Shown piece after piece: positions 34,909 to 47,900 of a DNA stretch of 64,000 bases. Every line of letters starts with the position of its first letter. The first letter of the stretch is position 1. The notes under the pieces were generated by a model, which saw nothing but the letters and a program-made list of their open reading frames with translations, was not told where the DNA came from and searched no databases. The DNA lies in the NCBI GenBank assembly GCA_022225965.2, contig JAKJXP020000005.1:1-64000 (forward strand), in the 5' to 3' direction. The stretch comes from Diatrype stigma. Its lineage: Eukaryota > Ascomycota > Sordariomycetes > Xylariales > Diatrypaceae. Position numbers and translations under genes: made by a program.

Positions 34909-36374
34909 ATGGCCCCCTCCTATGACCTGATTGTCGTCGGTTCCGGCTTTGCTGGTGCCACGACCACCTTGAACTTCCTCGAGACCTGCAAGAAGCTTGG
35001 CAAGCCCGGCCGTGTAGCTCTCGTTGAAACCGGAAGTGATGGTGAGCGATGTGGTGCTTCCCGCTGGACGGGCGCCTATCTGCGTCTTGACAAGGATCTC
35101 AACTTCGACGGCGACTGGGAAAAGGAGATGCACCTTGTTAGCAAGGGCAAGGCCGACTTGGACTACTGCCGCAAGCTCAAGGAGAACGCTAGAGTGACTG
35201 CTGAGTGGGTGCAGTCCCACGGCGTCGAGTACACGATCCATAAGGAGCCGAACGTGAGTACTATGATGATTGCTTGATGTGATAATGTGTTTGTTAACAT
35301 CTTCTCTGCCAGGTCCTGCTCGAGTTTGACACCGACCAGCACTTCGTCTTCCCGAAGGGTGGTGGTTGGGCCATCGTCCAGGCTCTTATCAAGCACATCA
35401 AGACGTTCGATAACTGCGACATCCTATGGGAGACGGAGGGCCGGAACCTCCTGACGGACGACAAGGGCAAGATCTCGGGCCTCGAGATCCGCCGCAAGGA
35501 TGGTACCACCGAGAAGCTGTCGGCTCCCAACGTCATGTTGGCCTGCGGTGGCTTCGAGGGTAGCAACGAGCTGATGGCCCGATACGTCGGCAAGAGGACG
35601 CACGAGTTCGACCTCATCGCCCCTGGTCTGAAGCACAACAAGGGTGTCGGTCTCCAGATGGCCCTTAACATCGGTGCTGACACTGCTGGCTCCTTCGACA
35701 GCTTCCACTCGGAGTTGGTCGACACCCGCGCCACCAAGCCCGATGCCGTTATCTGGGGCCACAACTACGGTATCGTCGTCAACGAGGACTGCGAGCGTTT
35801 CTTCGACGAGGGCAGACGACACCTGTTCGCAACATTCGAGATGTGTGCCATGGAGCTGTGGCGGGACCACAACAACAAGGGCTACTTCATCACCGACAGC
35901 ACCATCATGAAGCGCTTCCGCCCTGGATGGGTCTACGAGACGACCGACAAGGAGCCCGTGGAGGCTGCCACCATCGGCGAGCTCGCCAAGAAGCTCGGCC
36001 TCGAGCCTGCCAAGCTCGAGAAGACCGTGTCCGAATTCAACGGTGCCGTCAACAACAAGCCCTTCGACCTGATGAAGCTTGACGGCAAGGCTACCACTGG
36101 CCTTAAGGTCAACAAGACCAACTGGGCCAACCCCATTGCCGCGGCCCCCTTCTATGCCTACCCCATCACGGCCCAGCTCACCTTTACCTACGGCGGTCTC
36201 AAGGTCGACCTGGACTCTCGGGTCCTCGCCACCAACGGCGCTCCCATCCCTGGTCTGTTCGCCACCGGTGAGCTGACCGGTCTCTTCTACAACGAGTACC
36301 CCCCGGCTACCTCGGTCCTTCGGTCCCTGACCTTCGGTCGTCTGTCCGGTGAGGCTATCGCCGCCAGCCTATAG
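34909..36374 (+). CDS. FAD-dependent fumarate-reductase/dehydrogenase-type flavoprotein
   Basis: Exons 34909-35253 and 35313-36374 give 468 residues. The dinucleotide-binding motif VVGSGFAGATTTLN (G11-S-G13-F-A-G16) and an acidic ribose contact in VALVETGSDG open the FAD domain. CGGFEGSNELM and the C-terminal GLFATGELTGLFY, then PATSVLRSLTFGRLSGEAI, complete the FAD_binding_2 pattern. Relatives include fumarate reductases, tricarballylate dehydrogenase and 3-ketosteroid dehydrogenases, all of which move hydride between flavin and a C-C double bond. The specific substrate is open. There is no signal peptide, so it is probably cytosolic. Strong preference for C-ending codons suggests high expression. 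The Kozak context ACAATGGC is good. Confidence 0.88.
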
Positions 36375-37855
36375 ATGCCCGGTGTCCTGCGAATGTAGTA
36401 GCTGGAGCTAGAGGAGACTTCGTAGCCTGAAATGAACCTAAATTAATAAATCGCCTTCAAATCACATGCGTCGTGTTCTTACCTTTGTGACCTTTCTGCC
36501 TGCCCCCTGCATGTCGGTGAATTTACTGTTGAGATGGGCTTGTCAGCACCCGATGTCGCGTCTTGCTCCCAACTAACCAGCATCCCATGTACCTCGGCAT
36601 ACTGAAAAGTACTGGAGGTACATTGTGTTTTAGTAGGTTGAAGTCGACTCTAAATGCCAAACCAATTTCCGACCGTCGTAGATAAGATGGAGTTTTGAGG
36701 TTTACCAACGGTCGCTTCTACGGCCCATCCCTCCCGAAGCTACCTGCAACCCAATGAACGTTCGAGTGCTGCCGAGTCTGTTGTCGTTAGTTCAGCAAAA
36801 CCCATTTAGACGCGTCCATCTGTACCACTCACATATGACCTTAAGACTTTTCTTTATGCCCCCTTCGTAAGCCATCTCGCTTCCGCGTTCCCCGCAACGC
36901 TGATGCCCATCATGGCAGATACGAAAGTTGCATCTCGTGTGAACCAACGGCATTCCCGCATGCGGGAATTCCACCATCGCTGATGTGATATCCCCCTTGC
37001 GCAGAGCGACCATCATCCTTGACAACCACAAACTGATTAACCCGGTCAAGACAAGTTACGAAGGTTCCATGAACGTATCCCGACTACCAAAAGGAACGCC
37101 AGTTATACCGCCAAGCAGCATTTAAGGAACCCCCCAACATGTTGCCAGTCCGGGCTGCCTCTTCTGTGAAACGAGCAGGCTCACGGATATCCAAAGTCTA
37201 AGAGATCTGCGATCGCGTCGCGAGTTCTTTCGCTTCAACAAATGCCCCTGGCTTAACTCTTGATTCGACATCTCTCCCCTGGAAGCTGCCACTAAAACCA
37301 TGGCGTACGTCAGCAAAAGCAACGAAAAATAGGCGCAGGTCCGTCTTGGCGTTGCCGGACCTCGGGGGAACTGCGCAGATCGACAACGGCGTCTTGGGCC
37401 CTGGCATTGGTTTCTTGTGCCCGCCCTAGTTCTACGGAGTGAGGCACGAGCGGAGTGCACGCGAAACTACGTAGACCGAAGGAAGCGTTAGTCTCGGTAG
37501 GACACAGTAGCCCCTTCGTTTCGCCTCGTCCGTACTCCACGCCGCAAGATAAGGCTATTGACTGAAAGTACAGCGGCTCCAACGGGCCGTGATAACAACG
37601 CCGTTACAACACTAAGCCAAGCCGCACCTGGGGAGAGTTCCGGTCGGTAGTTTGCAGCCTATACTTTGACCCTCCAGCGTTTCGACACGCCAACTGGCGC
37701 ATTGTCGGAAAGTGATTATCATTCCTGTCGCAGTGAATATATATAGCACTATTGCCACTAGAGCAATAATGGTTTCGTTTTCGTAATGCGACAATGGATC
37801 TTCAATTGTGCGTCTTGTTTCGCCGTCAGGTCGTAGTTAACCCTGATACGCAACG
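36375..37855. other. Intergenic region
   Basis: About 1.5 kb with no supported gene. It is the 3' flank of the flavoprotein gene followed by degraded sequence leading into the P450 relic. Confidence 0.5.
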
Positions 37856-38645
37856 TCTTAAGGCGAACCTTGGAAGCTACTTCGTGAACAATTCCATCCT
37901 GGATTTGCGCACCAACATCTGATAAGTTTCCTGCCATATATCCTGGAAAAAGTCGTTTGCTTACCTTGGTCATCTCGACAGCTTTGCACGTACGAGGCAG
38001 CTTTTTCCCTTAGTTCCCCCCGCGGGAAACCTGACGTTTAATATTATCACCAACGTTGTTATGACTTCAGACCCTGGGGCTCAAAACATGGATAATCCAG
38101 GCAAGTTCATGCGCGCCTACCATCAGCTAATCCACACGTATGGCAGTGAGCAAATGGATCTGCCGTAGTTCTTTACTCCACGCATTGAACGGAAACGCCG
38201 TAAGCTCGCAAATCAGATAAGAAGCATACTCGCAACCATTGTTCGGGATGCGTATGCAGACCGAAAGACCGTGACAGCTAAATCTCGGAGTGTCCTCTCG
38301 CCAAGTCTCCAAAACGGCATAGGTACCTTGACGGCGCAGGCTGATCAGGTATGTGATCAGCTTAGCACTTTCCTATTTGCGGGCCACGACACAACTAGCA
38401 TTCTGGTTTCCTGGATATTTCATCAGCTTTCTCGCACCCCACATGTTCTGCAAGGGTTGAAGGACATATTCGGATCAAGTGAGTGGCATTGCCTTTCTAC
38501 CCACGATGTTCCTCCCTCCTGTCTTTGTCCTCTTTCTATACCTTAGTGTAATAAACTGGAATGTGATAATCCATACGAGACTCAGATTCATCTACCGTAC
38601 GTAATAGATTACTTGGAGAAGACGGTCAAGACCTCGTACAACGCA
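37856..38645 (+). pseudogene. Cytochrome P450 pseudogene fragment
   Basis: Plus-strand frames read GEPWKLLREQFHPGFAHQHL (helix C region), then NLTFNIITNVVMTSD and GAQ, then QADQVCDQLSTFLFAGHDTT, the I-helix oxygen-binding motif, followed by SILVSWIFHQLSRTPHVLQG. Remnants of the K-helix neighbourhood follow (LPYVIDYLEKTVK, about 38596). A TAG occurs after DLP where relatives have Trp (about 38167). The frame changes at least twice. The membrane anchor and the heme-binding Cys loop are absent. It is decayed by RIP-like and other mutations, and may be a lost tailoring gene of the same neighbourhood as the PKS pieces. Confidence 0.8.
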
Positions 38646-39233
38646 TGACATTTGCACTGGCTGTTATTTTAAATGATAGCAGCACTTACTTATTATTATT
38701 CTGGAAGATACCCTTGGGCATTGATACAATGTGTGTGAGTAGCTGACATCCCTTTATTGGATCGCAGCTTGTCTTCTCTTATACTTTAAAGTGTGTTATT
38801 GTACGTTAGGCCCTATTATATAGCAGAATGGCGTTATCCCAAACCAGTGCCAAAACAGCGCCTCCTTATTAGGGCCAAAGGTTATTGTGTCGTGATAATT
38901 ACTCCCAAAAATGAACAAAGGTTACGTAGTTTCACCTTCGTAACACACTCGAAGGGCCGTACGAATAGACCATACATATTTTAAGGACTTCTCTGCTCCA
39001 CAACAGTCTCAACTTGATGAATAAAAATGGCAACTTGGGTAGGATCATGTGTCTACATGAAAAAAATGGGTTGATGCGATAGTTCAGAAAGCCGCTGTGT
39101 TGTTTCCTATATAATTATGTGTCAGGGTGACAAAGCCAGGATTATTTTCCCTGTAAAAACTCCTGTAACTATTCGGATACGATACTAGCCATAGCTACTA
39201 GTCATCCCCAATCAGCTAGGCCAGGCAACCGAA
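38646..39233. other. Intergenic region
   Basis: AT-rich, no supported gene. It is presumably decayed P450 3' sequence that can no longer be read. Confidence 0.4.
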
Positions 39234-40160
39234 TTAGAACCCCCACCACGCGATATCCAAGCCCTCCAAGAAGTCCAGATCAACGTCCACGAAGCTGCGC
39301 CACAGGTCGACTTCGCGGAACCAGGGCCGCGTCTGCAAGGCCAGCACGAGCGCCACGCACCACCGCAGCAGATCCCGCTCTCCGGGAGCCATGACGAGGA
39401 ACAGATCCCCGCGGTGCACGATATGTTCCGCGACCGTGGCGCCGTTGCCGCTGCACAGCGCCGTCTGCAGCGCAGCGAGCGCGGGATTCCTCACGTTGTG
39501 CACGTCCGTCTCTGCGAACGGGTACAGTAGTCCTTGGACATGAAGCGCCCCTCCCAGACGCGGGCCTCCGAGTACAGAATTCGGCTGCCGACGACGCTCG
39601 ACCCCGAGGTCATCAGGGACCGAAGTGCGGCGCGGACCAGAACCTAGGAAGGCACCGGACCGGCTCGACCTCCACCTTCAGGCCAGGGAAAAAGAGCGTC
39701 ATCATGGCGTAGGCCTGCACGAAGTCTTACGCGAGGAAGCTGTTCGGCCACGGGCTCCCGGGATCGAACATCGAGGGCATGCCGTGGTAGCCCTCAGCGC
39801 GCAGCCCGAGCCAGCCGTGGATCTCGAGGCAGAACAGGGCCCATGCGTGAGTCTAGCTCGCGGTGGCCTTGGCAATCGCGTCGCTGTTCTTGATGCTGTT
39901 CACGAGCACTGTCGCCTCGCGGTAGCGATCCTGCGCGCCGGACCCGAGGTCGCCCCGGTGGAAGGACTCTTTGCATGCTACAATACATTAGATTCGTTGG
40001 TAAGTGAGGGTGGCAGAGAACAATTACCAGAGGCATTGCATCTCATCTCGAGGGTTTCCATCGAAGAGCTCGATATCGGGCTTCTGCTTCTGGCCGGAAG
40101 GAAGCACCCCGATCTTTTTGAGTTGTGCTGTCACGTTCGAATCCAGAACTGCCTTGTTGA
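39234..40160 (-). pseudogene. Unidentified decayed gene
   Basis: A GC-rich stretch reads leftwards from about 40160 as protein-like segments: DSNVTAQLKKIGVLPSGQKQ, a possible intron near 40030-39975, then YREATVLVNSIKNSDAIAKA, ALFCLEIHGWLGLRAEGYHG, DFVQAYAMMTLFFPGLKVEV and, after a frame change, ALCSGNGATVAEHIVHRGD and VALVLALQTRPWFREVDLW to a stop at 39234. In-frame stops (TAG near 39854, TAA near 39728) and at least one frameshift break it. I do not recognise the family. Base composition differs from the AT-rich surroundings, so it was a real gene until recently. Confidence 0.55.
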
Positions 40161-41218
40161 GTAAATCATTGGCTTATGGATACAGGAACGGCATAGACAC
40201 GATGGGTTCTATAGAACCAAACAGGGCTTTGTGCTCGTCCGCCACGCCCGGACCCTTCGTGAGAACCACCGACGAGAGGACAAGCCGCCGCTCATTCCGC
40301 GCACATAATGGCCTTTTAGGACCTTATGAAGCTCTCTTCGGAGGATATCTTTCGGATCGGTCATTTGTTTCCTCAATCCGAAGCCATCGTTATACTGACT
40401 CAGTTGTGGCGGTGCATCTTTCGGAAAGAAGGCGGCGTTTTCTGTGGCATCTGACTCGTGTAAAATGTCCGCACCGATGTTTGCTCAGTGGGCGCAGTTT
40501 CTGCAATGCCGTTTGCAACGTAACCACTAGGATTTGTCCGTTTGGTATCGCTCATCATGGTCCACATCGACTTTACTTGCTCTCCGTGTTTGATCCGGCG
40601 TACTCGAAGTGTGCAATTGTCTCTTTTTAGTGTACGAAGGGTTCGCATCTTACGCCTGTTGCCAAAGGTTGTTGTTACTTCCGAGTCGCCCCTTTTTTCC
40701 GGGTCCCTTTCAGCTCCGCGGAGATACCGCCCCCGGGTAATACCCACAAAATACCGCCGGATGCTCCGTGCCTCTGGCGTCGCCGTTTTGGGGGTCAGGC
40801 TTACCAAATATGACGTACTCTTAGTCATAGTGTATTCAAGGGAGCCCGTCATTGAAGTTCCAATTGGTCACGATTCGGTGACTTCAGCACATTACTCGTC
40901 GGTCTTGGGCTGAAACTCACCGTTGGGTAACTGACGCCTGTAACATAGGAGAATTGTAGCGGTCAGAGGTAAGATTCTAGACCAAAACGAGGACTTTATG
41001 TATAAAATGTGGTTTAGAGCGGAATGTTGACACTATGATACGTTGGATCTCAAAGTATAACAATTCTCGGTATGCCTGGTGATCATTGATGATCTTGAGA
41101 CGCCTTTCTCTGTAGTCTTAACAACTGGGTTTCTGGATCCCTTCTCAGCCGTTTAGGGGTTTTCTTTTTGCAATCTTTGGACGTCTCTTTTCCTTCTACA
41201 TGGATCAATACAGTCCAT
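40161..41218. other. Intergenic region
   Basis: Open frames of 150-200 codons exist on both strands around 40.0-40.85 kb but show no domain-like sequence. I see no supported gene. Confidence 0.45.
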
Positions 41219-42187
41219 ATGTCTTTCCATATTTCTCCGTCGTCGTGGAACGCTGACATAGATCGGTACGTGAACCCGTGGCTTCTGCCAGTTCCATGGG
41301 CCCGTATCCCGCGTCCAATCTCCCGCTTCCTTGGTTATAGAGATACACCACCAGAAAGCATCGGCAACGTCATAAAGATTTTATGGGCTTTCATCGGTGT
41401 TTCCTGCAGCATCCTTATCATCGAAGCCGTGGGTCGTCAGATCCCATCATTTAGGGACCACGGAGCTCCCACCATTGTTGGAAGCTTCGTATGTTCTCCC
41501 ACTTGCTCAAGAAGAAAGACATAGATGTTTTTATAGTCGTGACCCTAACCGTAGAGTTCAACATAGGGTGCTGCCGCTGTTCTGGAGTTTTATGTTATTG
41601 ATTCGCCCCTGTCTCAGCCTCGGAACGCCATACTCGGACAGGTCCTTTCCTCCGTGGTCGGCATCAGCATCCGCAAGCTCTTTTCCCTAGCTCCACCGTC
41701 GCAGGATCTGACATGGGTGGCGGGATCGCTCAGTTGCGCCTGTGCCGTGAGTGTCATGGGTTTGACCGGCACAACACATCCGCCTGCTGGTGCTACTGCG
41801 CTCCTAGCTGTGGTGGATGAGAAAGTCGCCGGCCTCGGATGGTTCTTACTACCTGTGATACTCTTCGGGAGCGTCTTGATGCAGTGTGTGGCATTGCTGG
41901 TAAACAACGTCCAAAGACAGTTTCCGGTCTATTGGTGGACCCCAGAAGAAGTAGGTCAGCGGTGGCGGAAACGACCAACTGCAGAGAGTGGAAAGGGGGA
42001 GAGTGAAAGCGATATGGAGAAGGGTACTACTAAGTGGGAATACGTCTCGCCGAAACCGCCAGACCGAGATGAGGGCCAGGAGAAACAAGCGATATTGATT
42101 TCAAAGGGGCTGATTCACGTTCCTGATGATATGGATTTAACACCAGAAGAGAGGGTCTTCTTAGAAGAACTAAGCATCAGATTATGA
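41219..42187 (+). CDS. HPP-family integral membrane protein
   Basis: Exons 41219-41488 and 41567-42187 give 296 residues. Four to five membrane segments surround the family signature THPPAGATALLAVVD, preceded by CAVSVMGLTGT. The upstream HGAPTIVGSF-GAAAVLEFYVI segment, joined across the intron, and SQPRNAILGQVLSSVVGISI match HPP proteins (Pfam HPP). Bacterial and plant HPP members are linked to nitrite transport. Fungal ones are uncharacterised, so a transporter-like role is only suggested. A hydrophilic tail of about 90 residues (PTAESGKGESESDMEKG onward) is probably cytoplasmic. The start was chosen at the first in-frame ATG. The phase-0 intron has donor GTATGT and acceptor ACATAG. Confidence 0.85.
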
Positions 42188-42434
42188 GATATACATTCTG
42201 CTTAAGTAGGCAGGGAAGACAACGATGCTAATTCTAGAAAATATTATCTAAGTCGTACCTATGCAACGCGATATTCTCCAGCCTGAACCACCGGTTCCTA
42301 TAGCGTTCTTGTTGCTGCGTCGGACATGGAAAAGGCAAATACCCATAGTTCACGCCGACAGCCTAGCTCAACTCCAGCCCTTTTTCTCCTCCGACCCAGC
42401 CGCTCAAATGAGGCGGCATCTCCTAGTGTGCTGA

Positions 42435-43307
42435 TTATCCCTCACGCATCATCTCATCCATCTCTTGTTCCTCCCCGCCGTCCAAACAGGTGCCTCTGAT
42501 CAGCCAATACCGCCAAGAGAGGCGCTTGCGGTTCTTTCCTTGGGGCTGGACCCGCCCGGCCGTGCCACTCCAAATCTCATTATCAGGGTGCCCAAATGGT
42601 AATGATGACAGTGGGATCAGAGGCTCGCCCAGGCACAAGGGGCTCACGGGACGTAAGACGCCAGGATCTAGTCTTGATGGCGGCAATAGATGATGGGAAG
42701 GAGGCACCTCCGCATCCTGGCTATACATCCGCGGGGCAAACCATGAAGGTGCCTGCGACTCGAAGGGCGAGTTCATGGGTTTTGAAATCGTATCACTACT
42801 GGCGGTGATGCGCTGAGGACATAGGAGCGCGTAGGCGTCGTTGTTATCACCATCACTTGGTGTCCTGTCAGTATGAACGGAACCGTCATGCCCCTCAACC
42901 ATCTGTCCCATACGTGGGAGTGGAAGATGACCGTACACGAACGGGGCGTCGTCCAACCACGGACGAGGGGCCGGACGGTCTGCAGGCGGGGCTGTATCCC
43001 TATGGGGGTGGATATATGGCGACGGCGGCGGTGGCGCATCGCTGTCAAATGCGCTCGGTTTCCCATCCTCTAGTAAGGTGTGGGATGCAGCCATCACATG
43101 CGTTGGCGCGTCGCTAGCATCACTTCCTGGGAGTTTCGGATTTGTGTTCCTGGTGGACATTATAAAACTGCCCGAAGGCTGTGCTGATATCAGAGTCATG
43201 CTGCTGCCGCTGCCACTGGCTCCGCCACTGGTGCATGTAGGGAGACTCGTGCGTTGGTCTCTTTCCTTGGTGTCATTCGGACGGTTATTTTTGAAATGGC
43301 TCGTCAT
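42435..43307 (-). CDS. Proline/serine-rich hypothetical protein
   Basis: A single exon encodes 290 residues from ATG 43307. It is low-complexity and disordered: Ser/Gly-rich near 28-36, Pro-rich around 90-120 (APPPPSPYIHPHRDTAPPAD), with scattered Pro-Leu repeats. A basic/aromatic patch (KNRKRLSWRYWLIRGTCLDG) near the C-terminus precedes an acidic end. There is no recognised domain and no signal peptide. The long open frame on this strand is the main support. It converges on the HPP gene, with only about 250 bp between stops. Confidence 0.45.
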   Translation of the reverse strand: MTSHFKNNRPNDTKERDQRTSLPTCTSGGASGSGSSMTLISAQPSGSFIMSTRNTNPKLPGSDASDAPTHVMAASHTLLEDGKPSAFDSDAPPPPSPYIHPHRDTAPPADRPAPRPWLDDAPFVYGHLPLPRMGQMVEGHDGSVHTDRTPSDGDNNDAYALLCPQRITASSDTISKPMNSPFESQAPSWFAPRMYSQDAEVPPSHHLLPPSRLDPGVLRPVSPLCLGEPLIPLSSLPFGHPDNEIWSGTAGRVQPQGKNRKRLSWRYWLIRGTCLDGGEEQEMDEMMREG

Positions 43308-44929
43308 CTTGACTGTCCGTTGTTGGTAGAAGCCGGAGTAGCGTTGTCTTGGTGAAATTGCTGTTAGGTTGAGTCTCTCAATATTTATATATTCTGTTCA
43401 GTCCATGCTCCTGTAGGCGACGGGGTCATGGGTAGTCAGTATAACGCGGGCCTCAGTGGCTTTAGACTAGGGCGCTGTCATATAACGAAGCAACCGTAAA
43501 GTGAATATTCGGATGACATAGATATGGAGTTGAAAAGAATGTCATGAAATGTGCTTGGAAGGGTCATGTTGAAGGCGAGATGGAGCATTTATATACTACG
43601 CCTAAATAAACTTTTGAGCCACTCCTATTTCCGAGAACCATTATCCTCTGGAATCTACACAACCCACAAACCGTTTCATCACATCTAGTGCCTACTACGG
43701 CCAGGTTATCAGAATCTTGATTCGGGCCTTGTTTCGGTGGTGTTGACTTGCCTCGAAATTGTGGAAATGACTAACTGGTGAGTTCACATAACTTCAGGGC
43801 TAGGATCGAATATCGGATCAAGTTCAGTTGTTTACCTAGAAGCTTTCGGAAGGCTATCTATAAGGTTCCAAAGTTTAAAAAGGAGAGAAAGTCTTGAAGC
43901 TGTCCCATCGTATAGTTCAGAAAGTTATATATAGCTTGAACTTCGAGTTTACTGGGAGCTATGTAGGATAGGGGCCTACTATCACATATAGGCGGCCAAC
44001 AAGAGTTGCCAATAATGCTCGCACTCTCAATACCAGTTGCTTTTGCACACCACAACTCACATGGAATCCGTCATTTAACTGCCAGGCCATCCAATCGCGT
44101 CACGAACAATGTTCCCCTATAATCCCACCGTTCCAAGCATGTTTTCATGAAATATGCTACCTCGTACCATACGCCCCACCCGTACATTCACCTATCTGTA
44201 ACGGAGCCCTAAGTAACTACTTCACCAACAAGTAACCCTGACATGATATATACTTAATGAGTCAAGATTTTTACTACAACTTCAACCGACGAACGCGCAA
44301 TTCTAAGATATGAATTAAACCGTTGAACCTTCGCCTATTTTTGGGGTACGCATGGCCTATTTCCTATCCTTTCTTTCTTTCTGATCTATCTTCACCCACC
44401 CCCCTTTCGTACGCGTGTATGGAAAAAGGGGGGTTAGTTACGGATCAGAAACAGAAAGCAATGCAGGGTGAGAAATACAAGCAAAATTTTTATGACCTGA
44501 CAAATCCTTGACTCCATTCCTCCACCCCGATTCTTTATTCACATGACGTCGATTAACTAACCCCGGGTGGCCGTTTGTGGGACCGGTCCTTGCTGCAATG
44601 CGATGCGATGCTACCTTATGCTCTCGATGAGGTAAGGCAAAGCAAGGCAAGGCAAGTCAAGGCAAGTCAACGGCCCACTTTGCTCACCCCTGTTCATTAA
44701 CACTTGCTTGTACGCTTGCACGCCACCGCCTATCGTCTAAAGCTCGAATCATATTGCTCCGTATCTCCTGCCATTGTGCTGCTGGTAGGTTGGTTGCTTC
44801 GTTCTTACACTTCGACATACAGGATAGACACTCGAACAAACCTGTCTGCCCGCCTGAGCTGTTCTTCCTCCCTATCATCCTTAATCCTCTCATGCTTTTC
44901 TCCTCATCCCCTACCTATCTCTCTGAACA
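43308..44929. other. Intergenic region
   Basis: No supported gene. Probable promoter of the proline-rich gene on the left and 3' flank of Nup170 on the right. A short AAGGC-type repeat lies at 44632-44670. Confidence 0.5.
44632..44670. repeat. Short AAGGC/AAGTC tandem repeat
   Basis: Six to seven imperfect copies of a 5-bp unit (AAGGC, with AAGTC variants). Confidence 0.7.
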
Positions 44930-47900
44930 TTAGAAGAACCCTAGACTCCCCCTCAGGCTACCCAACCCCGGACCGCCCGCAAGCCCTTCAACAGCCCTCT
45001 TCACCTCCCTAAGGTTCCGCAGGATGTCTCTCGGGTCAAGGCCGCCGGGGTTGTTCCTATTGTTGGCATTGTTACCGTTACCACCCCGCGCCGCTACCGG
45101 GGCTGCTGCTGTCGCCCCTGCGACCTGCTGGAGAAAAGTCTCGCACTCCGTAACAAGGTCAGCGACCCAAGGATCAAGGCGGACCTGGACGTCGGCAGGC
45201 CCGCCGCGGCGGCTGAGGTCGTTAACCCAGCGACCAAGAACAAAAACAATCCACTCGGCGAGGCGAACGCGGCCGCCGCCGGCGCCGTTCCCGCGGAACG
45301 GCACCTCCTGGGCCTCAAACATGTGCTCGAGCACGCGCGCCACGAGATCGTAACTCACACCCAGATTGAGGAACAGGAGGACGGGCCAGTTGACATCGGC
45401 GTTGTGGCGCCCGTCCTGGTCGTTCTCATACGCGTACCGGCAGATCTCGGGCAGCAGCGTCGCCACGGGGAAGATGAACGAGTCGTTGCCGGACCGGTGG
45501 CAGACGTCCTGCACTTGGAGCACCAGCTTCTCGTACGGCTGCGGGGGCGCCTGCTCGTGCGCCTGGCCCGCCCGTCTCCGGCCGTGGTACTCCTCCCACT
45601 GCTCCGTGATGTCCTCGTGGGTCTTCTGGATGAGACTGCTCCATGTCTGTGCGATAGTGGCGGCGTTGCGGAAGTCCGCAGCATGGTATATAAGCAAGCA
45701 AAGGTCGTAGTAGCCAGCTTGGTCAGCATAATTATTGAACAACTCAGTCAAGCCCTGTATTTGGCCATCCAGATCAAGCCGAATCTCAGCTTGGCGCTCT
45801 AGCGGTATCCTAGTATCCGCTAGTAACCGCTCTAGTAGGTCGTCTTGTATATGGGCAACTTCAAGTAACTCGGTCACTTGGTGATTAAGTAATTGTTGTT
45901 CTTGGCGGCTAACTCCCGTGGTCGAGACGCTGGCGTTCGTCTTTGCTTTGCTGAGCAAAGTGAGGCGATCTTTGATCGAGATATCGAAATCAGACTTCGC
46001 CAGGTCAGACTGGACCTTGGCGGCGTCAAAGTATCTCCCGCGCATAGTGTAAAACCTGCAGAGGAGATCGGCATGTTCGACATCTTGAGAAGCAAGCCGG
46101 CGAAGGAAAGTGGTGGCGTGTGGTGATTCAATCATGAGAAGACGATCAGTCCACCCTTGTTGTATATACCACTCGTAAAGGCCGAAGTGGAAGACCTCGT
46201 CTGATGAGTTATTAACAACATCATAGGCCTCGGCACGCTTGGTCCCAATCAGAGTCGGTTTGCCGTCCGCCATGTCCGGTTCTCGCTTGATGGCCTCGTC
46301 CAAATCAAAGAGAACAGCGTGAACAAGAGTGTAGCAGTCTTTACGTGCGTTGAATGCGGCTTCCCTTGGATCGCCGGCAGGCTTGCCGTCGTTGACCCAT
46401 GAGAGAGCGGAGTTTCCTCGATCTCTCTCGTTAGCGACAGTCAAGCATAGCTGAATGGCACCTGCGTAATATTTGAGCGACATATATTGCGTAATGGTCA
46501 GTTCCAAGTTCGCCTGCGTCAGGCTTCCAGCAACACGCTGGAAGAGTTTTAAGCTTTCATGCAGAAGGGTACGCGACGCTGTGCTGTTGGCGACTTGTTC
46601 GGATGCTCTCTTAAGCTGTTCTTGGGCCTTGAAGATGACGACGTCGTCTGGACTACAGAAGCTGCCGCATTTCCTTCGAAGAGCATCGGCAACGGTCTCT
46701 ACATTCGAGCCATTCTCGATGTTACGATTCACAATGGCTTTGACGAGGACCTTGGCTAGCTCCTTACCCGCCGCTTGCGAGAACAGCCGCTCATAAGTAA
46801 GATCTCGAAGTTGTTCTTGCGAAGGTTGATCAAGCCGGGCGTAGATATCCACGACACGCTCATCAAGCAAGGTTCTGACGAACGAGATACCTTCAGTGAT
46901 GCCGGTCATAAGAACCTCCACTGCATGCATAGCTTGATGCTCGCCCTGGAACGCTATTTCTTCCTGTTTGTTGCCGGCTCGTTGCAGATCGGCCGGGCCG
47001 GAGAGACCCTGGATGAAAGCTCTGTTCTCGTCTAGGAATCTGCGCAGATTTTCCACACTCTCCTGCACTGCTCTCAGTTTCTCTGGAGGTACCACACTAG
47101 TAATGGCCAACGGTGGACCAGGTGTGAAGCTGACAACGCGAGCTTTCCACACCGACCGGATTAGCCGACTCAAGTACTGGGCCAAGGCCTTATGACGAGT
47201 GGACGGTCGAACCATATCGAGCGTGGGCGGCTGAGTATCATCTGCAAGCGTGGGGCTGCCGCCGAAGTTGATGAAAACCTGTTTCGCTCGGTCCTGGGTA
47301 GCTTGGTCTATAGCACCCCGTCCGGTACCAAGGCGTCTAGCATCTCCCCGACGACATGCAGCAGCTAGCGCGGCCGTGATCGTTTCTACCCGACCATACG
47401 CGCTCTGGAACTTTTGTATCTCCGCTTTGAGACCTTCGTCGCCGGCCGTGCCTCTAATCGCCTCGGCGAATATCTCGACAAATCTCCTGCGCCTAATGAC
47501 ATAAACGCCCGTGTTCGTGAGCACAGCGAACTCACTACCTTGGGGATCGTCGAACTGAACAGCCAATTCATTGCCAAAGCCAACAGGCTGGGCCGTAGCA
47601 CCGAATGGCTTAGTGATCAGTCCGATATCCTCCGCCCTACCCCCTATCCTGATCCAGTTGGCCTGCTCATAATACCGAAGATTAGGAGAATGGCTGGTAT
47701 GCTTAATCTTCCCGGAATCTGGACTCGACACAAACAACAAATCATTCGCCTCGTTCGTCTTAGTAACAAGGTCTACGAAGTAGCCTGGGGGGAAGCGAAC
47801 ACCGCGGCGGCTTGTTGCAAGGGTGTCTGACTGTACGTCGAGAGTCTCATTGAAACCACCAAAGCCGCCGAAGGGATCGTTCCTGGTCCTTGGATGGGGG

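Noticed and set aside
40004..40852. Overlapping 150-208-codon frames on both strands
   Set aside because: No motifs, no start context and both strands equally open; probably chance.
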